Assembly (NCBI RefSeq): GCF_932294415.1
Contig: NC_065544.1
Coordinates: 32,087,210-32,151,209, forward strand
Source of the DNA: Quercus robur
Taxonomy: Eukaryota > Streptophyta > Magnoliopsida > Fagales > Fagaceae
Reading direction: 5' to 3'
DNA length: 64,000 nt
How positions within the stretch are numbered: the stretch's first letter is position 1; each line of letters begins with the position of its first letter. Positions 48,477 to 59,416 of the stretch are shown piece by piece. The translations under genes and the position numbers were made by a program. The notes beneath the pieces were generated by a model. The model saw nothing but the letters and a program-made list of their open reading frames with translations. It had not been told where the DNA came from and ran no database searches.

Positions 48477-49711
48477 TGTTAATACCCATTTTCACGACAC
48501 ATTTTTACATACCCAATTCATGTATTATGTTTTATTTTATTCTTTTAAGCATGGCCCAAGCCCATGCAACTTTTTGGGGAAATTGAGGAAGTGTGGTTTG
48601 GAGGGTATGGTTCGGTTCCTTTCGGACCTTTTGCATGAGCCCAGCCCATGCGTGCTACCAAGTGGGTAAGGGACACTGGTAGCACCTTAAGCTCATGGAG
48701 GAGGTCTTGTATCCAAAATTTCCACCCCAAAACAGCTTTTATGCTCTGTGTGACTGTGGCCCAAAGTTTCTGTCCGAACCTTTTTTTTCCTTTAAAAATG
48801 GTTGACTCTCATTTGGCCAACTTCAGCTGCTAGCTCTCATCTAGTTAAGCCTCCCAATGGTCTGAAACAACTGAAAATGAGGAGTCAATGAGGGTTTAGT
48901 CAAGCATTTCCATTAATGATGATAAAAGTAATCCTTCCTTTTATCCAAACAAAAGCAAACCTGAAAATTACTACTTGCTTAACACCTTGGGGTCCAAAGC
49001 CTTTTCTATTAACCAAAAACCAGTCATTTAGAGCACCCCAAACTCAATATAAATTCCACAATCAGATTCAAAACAAAGGAGGGAGGTTTTACTCTGAGAG
49101 CAACACCCCAAGCTCAATACAAGAGTCTTTCTTCAACTAAAAAAAAAACCATAAGCCACGTTCTAGCTAAGGAGCTGAAACTTCAGAGCAAAAACTCATT
49201 TAGCCAGTCAACAATCTCACAATTCCGAAGCTTGGGGGTGGAAATATGGGTACAAGGGAACCTTCCCTTTCTTCCTCACGACCTCCCTTAATTTCCTCTT
49301 TTGTGTGACTGCGGGTCGAAGTTTCAGACCTGTTAAACCACGTTTTCCCTATAAAGCTGAAACTTGAGAGCAAAAACCCACTAAGCCAAGAGATATTCTC
49401 ACAATTCTGAACCTTAGGGGTGGAAATATGGGTACAGGGGAACCTTCCCTCTCTTCCTCACGACCTTCCTCAATTTCTTCTTCTGTGTGACTGTGGGTCG
49501 AAGTTTCAGACCTGTTATGTTTCTATGCTTTTTCTGCATTTCTATTGTTAGCATTTTGATTGTCTCTTGTCAAAGCACCATTAGCCTTTGTTTTTTATAC
49601 ATTGTGAATTTTGGGCTTGATTCTCCATAAACAAACACTTCTAAAGAACCCAAGGGGAGATTTGGGCCTTTCTCACGTTTTCGCGCCCTTGTCGCAAAAA
49701 CGTCCCCGACA
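48477..49711 (+). repeat. Right LTR of the 41565-49711 element
   Basis: 1235 bp copy of the left LTR. Differences are mostly single transitions plus two one-base indels. Confidence 0.93.
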
Positions 49712-50769
49712 CCTGTACACTGAGAAGGATGTTTTGACACAACAAGGCCTTGATATACAAGGAGTCAAATGCGTGAATAAGAAATTCATTTTCTGATTTT
49801 GATTTTAACAAATGAATTTCACTTTAAATGACACTAATAAGTTTGTTTGTCTAAACATATACTAGAAAGTCTGGTGATTCTTGCAGGTTGATTATTAAGC
49901 TGATCCTTACTAATCCTTTTTATGGCATTTGTAGGTTTTTTTAATGGTTAACCTTAATTCTATCACTAATTTAAAACTTGTGCATATATTCTTTATGCAG
50001 TGACCACAGAGCTTTTCTTAAACTTGGTAAGGATGAAAATATGCAAAGCATAATGGAAAGGAAGGAGCGTTCTATTGGGAAAACTTTTTAATTATATCCA
50101 ATTAACTTGCAGAAGATGGAGGATATGAGAATGCAATATGTAGATCTATTATCAAGCATTGAATTTGTAGATTTTCAATTTTTCTATTTTCAAGTGTAAG
50201 TATTCCTAATTCCTTTCTCAAAATTTTTTTTTTCATTTTTTAACACTTTATAACACCATTTTATTCAAGAGAAATCTAATTGAGTTTGTGGCTACTGCAA
50301 CTTTTCTTCTTTATTTCCTGTTTAATTTAACCATTTAAATAATTGTATAATATATCTATCCAAAGTAGGATTTACTCTTTATGATATGTGCATAGGTTTA
50401 CAACCAAAACATCTATGATTACGAGAAGTTTTGCACAATCCTTTGTGCTGAACACTACCCAAATGTAGTGCAGTGCAAAAAAAGAGGAAAGAGAACATCA
50501 TTTTACACTAAACAAGTTGGGAAAGTTGACATTCATCATGCATCCTGCAATTGAACAGTTTATCTCTTTCCTCTATCATAAATTGTTTTATTAAAAAGAT
50601 GAAAACAACCTGTTTGTTATGCAAACAAATGTGCAAGATAACATAGATTATATTAGTGATGAATAGTAGATTTAATTGCAATTGAGCATTGTGTGAAATC
50701 ATCACCATAACATTTTTTTATAGCCAAGTTATAATAGCAAAATAATTTTTTTATTTTTTATTTAACTAT

Positions 50770-50797
50770 CCCGTGCATCGCACGGGTTAGTGACTAG
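50770..50797 (+). other. Helitron 3' hairpin and CTAG end
   Basis: A seven base-pair stem with a three-base loop, a 7 nt spacer, then CTAG. This is the replication-termination structure of Helitrons. Confidence 0.8.
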
Positions 50798-51250
50798 TTA
50801 TTATTATATATATATAACCGAAACTTTTGGAGCTCTCACAATTTTCCACATCAACATTAATTAAATTAAAAAAGTAATAATAATAAGCAGCCCAAAATTT
50901 TTTCCACAATCGTGGAAAGCAAACCCAATACCCTCTTTAACCGTAGTCAATTTTTTCCACAAAGCCAACTTTGAATCCTTTCTCTCTAGTTTTCTACCAT
51001 TCTCCCCAAAACCCAACTCTGAAAAGAACACCAAATGCCATATTCTTCTCCTCTCTCTTCTCTAAAACCAATACTTCCCTAAAACCTTCTCTTCTCACCT
51101 CCCTTGGAACCCAAATTTAATCATCAATCTTCTCTCTAGGCTGCCTCACAATACCTCTTTAAGAACAAACCATCCTGGATCCATGGGAAAGTCACTCTCC
51201 AGTTTCCGCACATCCAAGTGAGTATTGCCCTAAAATTTCTCAGTTCGATT
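50798..51250 (+). mobile_element. Left end of a second, related Helitron
   Basis: Directly after the first Helitron's CTAG comes TTATTATTATATATATATAA and then ACCGAAACTTTTGGAGCTC, TCACAATTTTCCACATCA. This matches the left end of the first Helitron (about 40869-40925). The sequence after it is rich in CCAAAACCC and TCTTCTC phrases, also as in the first. The initial TC is not preserved and no 3' end was found, so it is partial or decayed. Confidence 0.6.
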
Positions 51251-52935
51251 TCTGATAGTGGTTTTTGTTGTTATATTATTGCAATTTTAATGTGGTTTCC
51301 TTCCCTTTGTAAATTTGGATTCCTTTTTTTTTTTTTTTTTAGGTTTATGTGTAGGCACTGATTTGTGAGCCTTTGATTTACAGATAAATTCAAAATTCGA
51401 TAGGAAGTTTTAGATAATAATTTTTATGATTCATTTATGGTGGGTTTGTGCATTAACATTAGAGTTTGGGAATTTCTCTGCAAATTTAAAATTTTTCATT
51501 GAGAATGAATTTGGGTCTAATTTCTTTGCAATTTTACTGATTTTGATTTTCGTATTTGTGAAGGGTTTTTGCTCATCGGACCTCACCTCGACCCAAAGCC
51601 CTAAACCAAAGGTTTCTCTCTCTCTCTCTCTCTGTTTGTTTTTCTATTTTCTTTGTTTAAGTTTTGTTTGGTTCGAAAGTAGTGTTTTACACGCTTTGAT
51701 TTTATTTGATTTTATTTTTCTCGAAGAAGATCGGAGTGAAAAGTGAAAGAGTGGTTCCTCGATTGAGCTAACCAGGTCAGTTTTTCGATTGTGCTTTCTC
51801 TATTGAGTTGCTGAGAAACAAACAAATAAGAAGGATTGTTGTTTTTCCTTTTTGACGTAAGAAATAAGAATGAGCTGAATACAGATGTTTGGTTTAGTTT
51901 ACTGTAGTCTCTAGGCTCTCACTTTTATTATTTTTTGTTTTTTTGTTTGGGGAGGAAGAAGCAAAAAAAAAAAAATGGTTGATGTGGTACAAAGATGCAG
52001 AGACAATAGAGTGTGCAACTGAATGGCCTATCTTAATTGATTCCCTTATTCCCTGCAGTATACTCCTAGGGTTGGCCACAACCTTCACTTGCAATGTTGA
52101 GGCTGAATTACTTGAAATAGAGATCATGTCTATTGATGAAATAAAGAAGCAGAAACAAAGCAAAAAAAAAGCACTATTATAACAGTTAGCCTTTTCTGTT
52201 GTGCACCGCCACTGTTGTATAAGCATATAAATCTCCTTGAAGCCAACATTTTATGGCTTTTCATGCTTAGCAATTCTTCTTTTGATGTAAATAATGAAGA
52301 TCTCAGCCTAAAATTATCTTTCATTCATTCTTTGTTTTCAACATAATTGCTAATGAATCCTCATCCTTCGATGATAATGAATTGGAGATAATTATACGAT
52401 TTGCTATAGAATGTTGAACACCCATATATCTTCTAAATGTATTTTGAAAGGGTTTAGAACAAGTCACACTTTTTTACTTCACATTGTATTTGAGCTAAAA
52501 AGTGATCAAGCCATACTTGGTCCAATGAAGAAATAATGTTGGAAGGCTTGCTTCTAATAGGAAGCATCAATATGTTTCTAATTTGTATATTCCATTATTC
52601 TAAATATTCTTTAGGTACTGGAAATATTGATTCCCTCTATTATAGCACCTCTAGAATAACCAAGTTCTATTTCTTTAAAAGGAATATAAAAAAAAAAAAT
52701 TATAATTAAAATCCTTCAAAGATATTCAACTTTACTTCAAAAATTAATCATAAATTTTAAATGTTTTCATGGTTTTTATTTTATTTTATTAACTTTCTTA
52801 TTTAATTTGTAAATATATGCTTGAAAATCATTAAATTTCCCTCACATATATATATTAGTCAATTTTGCTAGTTTTATAAATTTAATATCTATATTTGGGA
52901 TTTAATTAATTATTAAAGTAATTATGACGTCATCG

Positions 52936-52990
52936 TGGTTCAACCTTGGTTGAACCTCGGTCCAACCTTGGTTGAACCTCGGTCCAACCT
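52936..52990. repeat. 22 bp tandem repeat TTGGTTGAACCTCGGTCCAACC
   Basis: Two perfect copies of a 22 bp unit made of inverted pieces (GGTTCAACC / GGTTGAACC). The whole can fold into a hairpin. Confidence 0.85.
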
Positions 52991-53329
52991 TAAAAATCTT
53001 GAACATCTCCCTTTACCAGTTCTTTGAACGGTTCAAATCTGAAAACCATGTTGTTAAGTACATATTAACTTATTATTACTATAGTGCTGGAAGCAAATTA
53101 CTTTGATATTATATTTCTATTTAATAAACATGATTTCACTTGTATTTCACTAATAAACATATACATTAATCAATTGATTCCTCACTATTGGACATATATT
53201 ATTTGAACATAAACCATTACTAGACATATTGTAGACAACTCATTTCATACCCAGTTAATAACTTTTGGTCTCCAGCCCCAATGATGAGTTTGGTATGTCA
53301 AAAATGGGTAATTGAAGTTATTTTGATAG

Positions 53330-53600
53330 TTTGGAAGTAATCACAACTCAAAAGTGCTCCAAATCATTTTAGAGAGTTCAGGACTATTTTAGTCATTTTA
53401 GAGATTTTGAGACTATATTAGTCATTTTGAGATTTCAAGAGTATTTTGGTCATTTTTATTGGATTTAGTGTAATTTTGGTAATTTTAGAGGTTACATTGG
53501 TATTTTGATATATTTTTTTTTAAAATTTCAAGTGTATTTTTAAGGTTTTAGGTAATTTGGTCATTTTGGGTCATCCAAGGGTATTTTGTGGTTCAAGGGT
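53330..53600. repeat. Degenerate array of TTTTGGTCATTTTAGAG-like units
   Basis: Phrases such as TATTTTAGTCATTTTAGAG, TATTAGTCATTTTGAGAT and TATTTTGGTCATTTTTATT recur every 35-50 bp with variation. The same motif appears at 5826-5880. Non-coding. Confidence 0.6.
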
Positions 53601-55387
53601 AATCTTGGCTTTTTTTGGTGTTGAGGTTATTTCCAATCAATTTGTTATTATAATAATTTTAATTATTTCTAAAAATGTTTATGAAAAAATTATATGAATA
53701 TTTCATTTTTGAATTACGATTGGAATATAACCATCTTGGTGTAACATTAAGCGAACCAAACGCCCCATAAGCAGTCTTGAAAATCCAAACATCAACTTAT
53801 TATACCTCTGCTAGTGGCTCTTACACATTGTTTCAAATTCCTCTGCTAACTGTAAAATGAATACTCATTAACTTGCTTCCAAAACAATATTGAAAAAGAT
53901 GTATTAGTTGTTAAATTCTTCTGCTAACTGTTAAATGATAACTAAACCAGTCGCCTCCCAAAACGATTTTTTGAAATAAATTTTTTAGTGTTTTAGTGAT
54001 GAGAGTGAGATATTTAAAGGAGTCCTTTCTGTAAGACTACAACTCAATGATCTAGTACTAAACTTAAGATCAGATCATCACATTTTGTACTACAGAAAAG
54101 CATGCAGCGAAACCTAGAGGTTAGCTAGATCCTTTCCAAAAAATATTTTTAACAGTAACATTTAGCAAGCTGAACTTAAATGAATCATAAATTAATTACA
54201 CGTTTTTAGGAAAAGAATAATTTGGGTTCAAATCCCCTCTCCTTTGTAAAGGAAAAAGAAGAAGAACGCAGAGTTTTAATACATGGTGAGCATGGTCTCC
54301 TAATGGTGATTAACTAGCCCCTAAGCTAATATGATATTTAGGTACAGTCCAAATTACATCTGCTGTGACATAGTAAAAGTATTATACAAATAAACTGCCA
54401 CAGTCCAAAAACTATGTGTCGGATTGAAAATTGCAGTAAACCCTTGACTTGCATGGCAAACAAAATTTCAAAATCTAAAAAGAGAAGCAATGACTGCACA
54501 CATGCTCCTCCAACTCTAATTTCCCACATCCATTATAACGGTACAATTCCAAAATCCAACGAATCCAAAAAATAATACAAGTCTAGAACTCTCAGAAATA
54601 GAAAGAGACTTTACAAAAAGGGACCTAGCAGTAAGTCGTCCAGCCAAGAACTCTGCGCTTGAAAGAAATCCGGCAATTTTAGTGTGTCCAATGGCTAAAC
54701 CTTCATGCAATAGTTGGTGAGCTTCTGCTTTGGAATATTTTACTTTAAACATATTACATAATAATTTAAATCTCCACCGTCCTGGAACTGTTTCATGGAG
54801 TTTATGCGATTTTGGCATTTTGCACTCTAGATATGTAAATAACAGTGGTCATGGGAGGAGCAGGCAGATGTAATTATAACGGAGGAACGATATATTCAAA
54901 TCAAGTAACGTCAGCTAAAAAGCTGATTACAGATCAAGTTCTAAACACAGTAAAATTTTAACTAGGGAACTGAAATGACTGCAACCATTCTGAACAATAA
55001 TGCTTTATTAAATGCATAACTTGGTACATCAAAGTAGATAAGAAAAAGATAAATTCATTGAAAAATGGTGTTACACTCTTCAAACAATGAGGTTCTTAAT
55101 TGTATCTAGAAGTTTACATTTTACCGTATGAACAACTCCCTCTCCCCAACAATCATCAATGCCTACATCTAAATGTAACCTAATCAACTTTATCCACGAC
55201 TTAACCTAAAATCCAGAGCTTATTCCCTTTGGCAGTGCTTGTAAAATTCCATATTAGGTGTGTCAAAATTGTATAAGAACTAATAATCAATGCAAAGATT
55301 GAATTTTCAAACTAAATGTGGACATCAACCCATGCCATGATCTCATCCACTGCTGAATTTCTAATCAATGTGCTAATACAGCTTTGT

Positions 55388-56461
55388 TCATTCTTCAGAA
55401 TCATGCAAGCAAATCTTCTCAAGCTGTATGGTCCAATCTTCTCCAAGTATTTGGGGATTCAATTCCATAGCAGCACGAAAATCAGACATGGATGCGTAAG
55501 CAGATCTTTCTTCTCTTTGCATGTATCTACCAGGTAACATCTGACTAAAACCTGGAAGGAATTGATGGTTTTGTTGTTTATAGTGATTATTTCCACCCCT
55601 TGACACTGCTAAACCCATACATGGCTCAATCAATCTCTTCAAATACACATCTAATGCATTATTCAACAGGTTAACATAATCCACTGAGACGTTCATGCCC
55701 TCCATCTCCAACTTGCGCTGCAAACGACTTCTTAATGATCTTGTATCAGGTAGCTCACCACTGTTCTGACAGGTCTCTGGATGATAATCATTACATACAG
55801 ATACATTACAAAGAGATTTACGAGCACCAGCCAAATTCATGGATATACCAAATGGAGCTGTTACAGGGCTTCTACTTTGAACACCTGGGCTCCCTGCCAT
55901 TTGTTCAACCTCTTCACCATCTTCAACAGATGCAACTTCAACCGGAGGTCTGCTACCAAGAGAAATCAATTCAGTCGCACTTTGCTGCTCTTGTGCTTTA
56001 GAAACCAATTCCTCACACACAACACTTTGGGGTTTCCCATGTGGGCCAAGAGGACTAGGGCGGTCCTTAAACTTGCGATCCCTATTAACCGGTGACCTTC
56101 CCTTGCGAGGAGAAGGAGGAAAGGCATCCCCATAAAGCGATTGGAGACAATTTCTCTGATACCCATTTGAAGCTTTTACGTCAAGGGCACTTCCCACTTT
56201 CCTAATACCTCTCGTTGGTGGAACTTTGGCCACACAAGCATTCTTGAGAATTGCTTTTACAAGCCGGTTGTGAAGAGGGATATTTTCCCTCCCAATCGTC
56301 CGAATGCAGAATTTATCAAATTGACTCTTGCTAACCTTGGAACTGAATAAACTTCCAAGCTGATCAAAGTACTTCTCAGCTCTCTCATGCCCAACCTTTC
56401 TAAATATCAAAGCTTTAAGCTCTGCGGTGTCAATTCTGGAAAAGTTTTGATTGGGCAACAT
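55388..56461 (-). CDS. SAGA complex ADA1/TADA1-like transcriptional coactivator subunit
   Basis: The protein belongs to the plant SAGA-Tad1 (ADA1/HFI1) family, a histone-fold-type core subunit of the SAGA coactivator acting in the nucleus. It is one uninterrupted 357-codon exon. The N-terminal block is highly conserved in the family (RIDTAELKALIFRKVGHERA, then FDKFCIRTIGRENIPLHNRL and VKAILKNACVAKVPP). A Ser/Pro-rich basic middle follows (FPPSPRKGRSP). The C-terminal block has LRSRLQRKLEMEGMNVSVDY and AMELNPQILGEDW. The start is taken at 56461 (MLPNQNFSRID), where family members begin. In-frame ATGs at 56470 and 56497 would add 3 or 12 residues. Which of the several plant paralogues this is was not decided. 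Confidence 0.88.
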   Translation of the reverse strand: MLPNQNFSRIDTAELKALIFRKVGHERAEKYFDQLGSLFSSKVSKSQFDKFCIRTIGRENIPLHNRLVKAILKNACVAKVPPTRGIRKVGSALDVKASNGYQRNCLQSLYGDAFPPSPRKGRSPVNRDRKFKDRPSPLGPHGKPQSVVCEELVSKAQEQQSATELISLGSRPPVEVASVEDGEEVEQMAGSPGVQSRSPVTAPFGISMNLAGARKSLCNVSVCNDYHPETCQNSGELPDTRSLRSRLQRKLEMEGMNVSVDYVNLLNNALDVYLKRLIEPCMGLAVSRGGNNHYKQQNHQFLPGFSQMLPGRYMQREERSAYASMSDFRAAMELNPQILGEDWTIQLEKICLHDSEE

Positions 56462-56654
56462 TTTTCCCATAAAAAAACTCCTCAATTCCACACACAATTT
56501 TCAATTCTCCAGAAAAACCCAGATGACAAAACACACTATCTTCAATTCAAAACCTAAAACCCTAATTCCCCAACAAAGTTCCCATCTGTATATTCACAAA
56601 TAAAATAAAATAAAAAACACATCAGAAAACAATTATAACCTATAATTCTGTGTT

Positions 56655-56690
<36 letters not shown>

Positions 56691-57013
56691 CTAAAACAAA
56701 AAAAGAACAAGACCCATAAAAAAAATTCAGCTCCTAACAAAATTAGCAACATTCTAGAGACAGAAAAAAACTTGTACACACAAACAAAACATTGTTACTT
56801 ACAACAAAAAATAAAAATAAAAATAAAAAATACCCAAACAATCAAATTACTCTATGATTCAATCAAACTTATTCAATTGGCTGAAATTGAACAAATTTGA
56901 TAAATTTAGCATCGATTTTTCAAAAGTAAAAGAAACCTATTTGATATTTCAATCAGAATTGAAAACCCACAAAGCGAATTGAGCATTGAAACAACGTAGA
57001 TTGAGATACGCAC

Positions 57014-57130
57014 CTGAACAAGGACGAGAACGTTGAATTGGCTCTGGACTCGAATTCGATTTTTCTTTTTTCTTTTTTTAAATTGGGTTTTTTGTGGTTT
57101 TTCCCCAATAGGGAATAGTTTTCGTTTTTG
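57014..57130 (-). other. Probable 5' UTR exon of the ADA1-like gene
   Basis: The minus strand has TTGTTCAG followed by the donor GTGCGT at 57013-57008, with no coding frame. This suggests a non-coding first exon and a 5' UTR intron of about 0.5 kb before the coding exon; the acceptor was not pinned down. A T-run of 26 lies in that intron (56660-56685). Confidence 0.5.
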
Positions 57131-57710
57131 GGTGATCGATGTTTTGTCTCTATATTTCTGAGTCTGCGAAAGGTAAACAGTGAAAGACCAAACAGAGATT
57201 AAGATCTAAGGGCTAGTTGGGCCTTTTGTGTTAGACCACACGTGCGCTTGGTGAAGCTTGTTATGCGAACTATTTAAGGGCCTGTTTGTTTGCTCCTTTT
57301 TATAACTGTCTTGTGTTCTAACTTTTGTTCCCTACAGAGAGAGACCATGAAATTTTATACTTGAATTTTATTTTATTTTTTCTCAAAGTAATTTTGTATA
57401 TCTATTGTGTAATATACCCCGATGTAATTTGAATTTTTAAAAATTTTTTTAAATCTGAAATAGGGTTGCTAAGGAGGCAAATAAGAATAAATTTTGGCTC
57501 TATTTCAATTTCAAGCTCAAACCAAATTAGAATTTAGCTTAAAAACATATGTTTAAAATTTAAACTAGATAAATTCCCTTTTATGTGTTCTCCTTCAAAA
57601 ATAAATGGATAATTTTAAACTATTAGTAGTATTTTACTATAAAAGGCTTATAAAGTGTATGCTCATTTTTAAAATTAAAAAAAAAAAAATATATATATAT
57701 ATATATATAA

Positions 57711-57748
<38 letters not shown>

Positions 57749-58376
57749 GAAAGCGGGTATTATGATAACTAATGTGGTTGGTGTTTTTTTTTTTTTTTTT
57801 GATAGGTTTAAAAGAATAGCAATTAGTTAATGTGATTAATGTTATATCAATAATATAATAAATAAATGTTTTAGTCACTTTTTTTGTGTTGTATTTAAAA
57901 AAAAATTAATAAATCCTTTTGTAAAATTTATATAATAAAATTTGTAATATCATTTGAAATAATTCATGTTATATTAATGATTAACCATTAAGGCCTTGAA
58001 TTTGGACGAGCATAAAAATAGTTTCTCCCCTCTTTGTTTTTTGTTTCCCTTAAATAATTGACAGATAAGAATTAAGAATTGGCAATTTCCTAATAGAGAT
58101 CGGTACAAGTATCTCAAGAATAAGCATGAATGAAAAGATGATAATGTATAATTGAGGACACTCTATGGCCCTTTTCTAACTAAACATGTAGAAATTATTA
58201 AAGTGATGACTATTAGTTGAATTTTCTTTTTCTTTTTTTTTTTTTTTTTTGGGATACCCAGTAAAGAGTTACAAATGATCACAAGTCCACAAAGTTAATA
58301 TAATTAGTTGATCATAAGAAGAGCAATAAAACCACAAAAATTTTATTTGAAGAAGTTCCCAAATGAAGAGGGGGCT
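57131..58376. other. Intergenic, AT-rich, no gene seen
   Basis: Contains TTTAAGGGCCTGTTTGTTTG at about 57274, which looks like a Harbinger-type left end without a recognised partner, and the AT microsatellite at 57687-57748. No coding sequence. Confidence 0.5.
57687..57748. repeat. (AT)n microsatellite
   Basis: AT repeats interrupted by AAATATAAATATAA in the middle. Confidence 0.9.
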
Positions 58377-58379
58377 TAA

Positions 58380-58577
58380 GGGTCAATTTGGAATCAACTT
58401 ATTTTGCTGAAATTAAAAATTTTATGCTAAAAATACTGTATATAAAGGTAAAAGTTAGCTGAAATAGTACAGTGTGACCCATGAATAATACCAAATAGTG
58501 CAGTAAAACCCATGAATAGTAGTAAAAATAAGTTGAATAGTAAAATAAGTTAGCAAAAATATTTGCCAAACAGACAC
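58380..58577. mobile_element. PIF/Harbinger (Tourist) MITE, 198 bp
   Basis: The ends are GGGTCAATTTGGAA on the left and, on the minus strand from the right, GTGTCTGTTTGGCAAA. They are flanked by the 3 bp duplication TAA (58377-58379 and 58578-58580). The interior is AT-rich and repeats the phrase CCCATGAATA twice. No coding capacity. Confidence 0.75.
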
Positions 58578-58580
58578 TAA

Positions 58581-59416
58581 ATTGGTTTGCAATTTAGGAC
58601 AACAAAAAATGAGATCGTGTTGCTCTTGAAAGCAAGACCTCATCCATATAGCTAGCCGTGTCTTACTGAATTTGACATGACCAGGGGATGCAGTTAACTG
58701 AACTCCAAAAGGATTTATTATAATTGAAAAATGTATAAACCAGATTAAACTAATCTATCACGATGTTTGAGGATAAGTTAGCCACATCTACGCTATACTT
58801 AAAAAGACTAGTAACAATTATAATCATCCACATAACCCAAATCGACCTAATACAGTTGATGTAAAACTCAATAAACAATTAAACATATATCCATGTCACA
58901 GAAGAACCTTTTAAAATTGTGCTTGAAAGGGCTGTGCCGAATGCAACAAACTTACAATTTTCTACATTTTTTAAGTTAAAAGATAATAATCATTACAAAT
59001 CTACATATTAAGGCTTGAATCCATTCATGAATTTCTTCAATGAAAAAATATATATACAGGTTTTTAAACTTCACTTTTTTCAAGATACACAGCCTTATCA
59101 AACACCCATTTTCGAAAAGCTGAAAAATAAGTTGTAACAAATGGACAAACTAAAAACTAAAATTTAGATCATTCTATTTAAATACTTCCATCCAAATCCA
59201 AATGAACCATTATAGATTTGATTCCCTAAAAAATGCGGAAAGTTTGCCTAGATAGATTTATTTACCAAGACCACAAATACTTTTACAAATTGTTGCGTTT
59301 ACTAGAATAATGAATAGTAAGCAACATGAACAATACATTCTTCTGTAAATCAGTGAACCTGTGAAAGTTAAGTTACCTATACCCATAGTACATAAGTACG
59401 CCAAGGTCGTCACCTC
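58581..59416. other. Intergenic, no gene seen
   Basis: AT-rich sequence downstream of the transporter gene, probably including its 3' UTR next to 59416. No repeat or frame was assigned. Confidence 0.5.

Larger units (their letters stand above)
41565..49711 (+). mobile_element. LTR retrotransposon without gag-pol (LARD-like), 8.15 kb
   Basis: LTRs at 41565-42797 and 48477-49711 (1233 and 1235 bp) begin TGTTAATACCC and end CTCGACA or CCCGACA. About 17 differences were counted by eye, near 1.4%. A perfect 5 bp duplication CCTGT flanks the element (41560-41564, 49712-49716). A primer-binding-like site TGGCAACTCCACTGGGGA lies at 42801, as in some Tat/Ogre-type Gypsy elements, and a purine tract (CTCGGGGGGCTAA) precedes the right LTR. 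The 5.7 kb interior has no recognisable gag, protease, RT or integrase, only short frames. It contains two tandem arrays. It must have moved using another element's proteins. Confidence 0.92.
40853..50797 (+). mobile_element. Helitron, non-autonomous, interrupted by an LTR element
   Basis: The 3' end has a 7 bp stem hairpin, CCCGTGC-ATC-GCACGGG (50770-50786), then TTAGTGA and the terminal CTAG (50794-50797), followed by T in the host. The 5' end begins TCTATATATATATATAA, with TC either at 40869 or at 40853 and A before it. It runs into ACCGAAGTTTTTGAAACTTC. These match Helitron rules (5' TC, 3' CTRR, hairpin, A/T target). No Rep/helicase was found. Without the inner LTR element it would be about 1.8 kb. 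It carries exon-like sequence and starts about 340 bp upstream of BUB3. Confidence 0.75.
51251..55387. other. Intergenic region, no supported gene
   Basis: Short frames exist (for example 51426-51746 and 51943-52182), but none carries a recognisable domain or credible splice structure. The region is AT-rich with homopolymers, the 22 bp repeat near 52936, and a degenerate array at 53330-53600. Part of it could be the body of the second Helitron. A B-box-like GGGTTCAAATCCCCT lies at about 54222. Confidence 0.4.

Noticed and set aside
51943-52182. 79-codon frame (MFGEEEAKKKK...)
   Set aside because: Low-complexity lysine start and no recognised domain; a competing frame lies on the other strand. 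Not supported as a gene.
57274-57300. GGGCCTGTTTGTTTG as the left end of a Harbinger MITE
   Set aside because: No matching right end or TAA/TTA duplication was found nearby.
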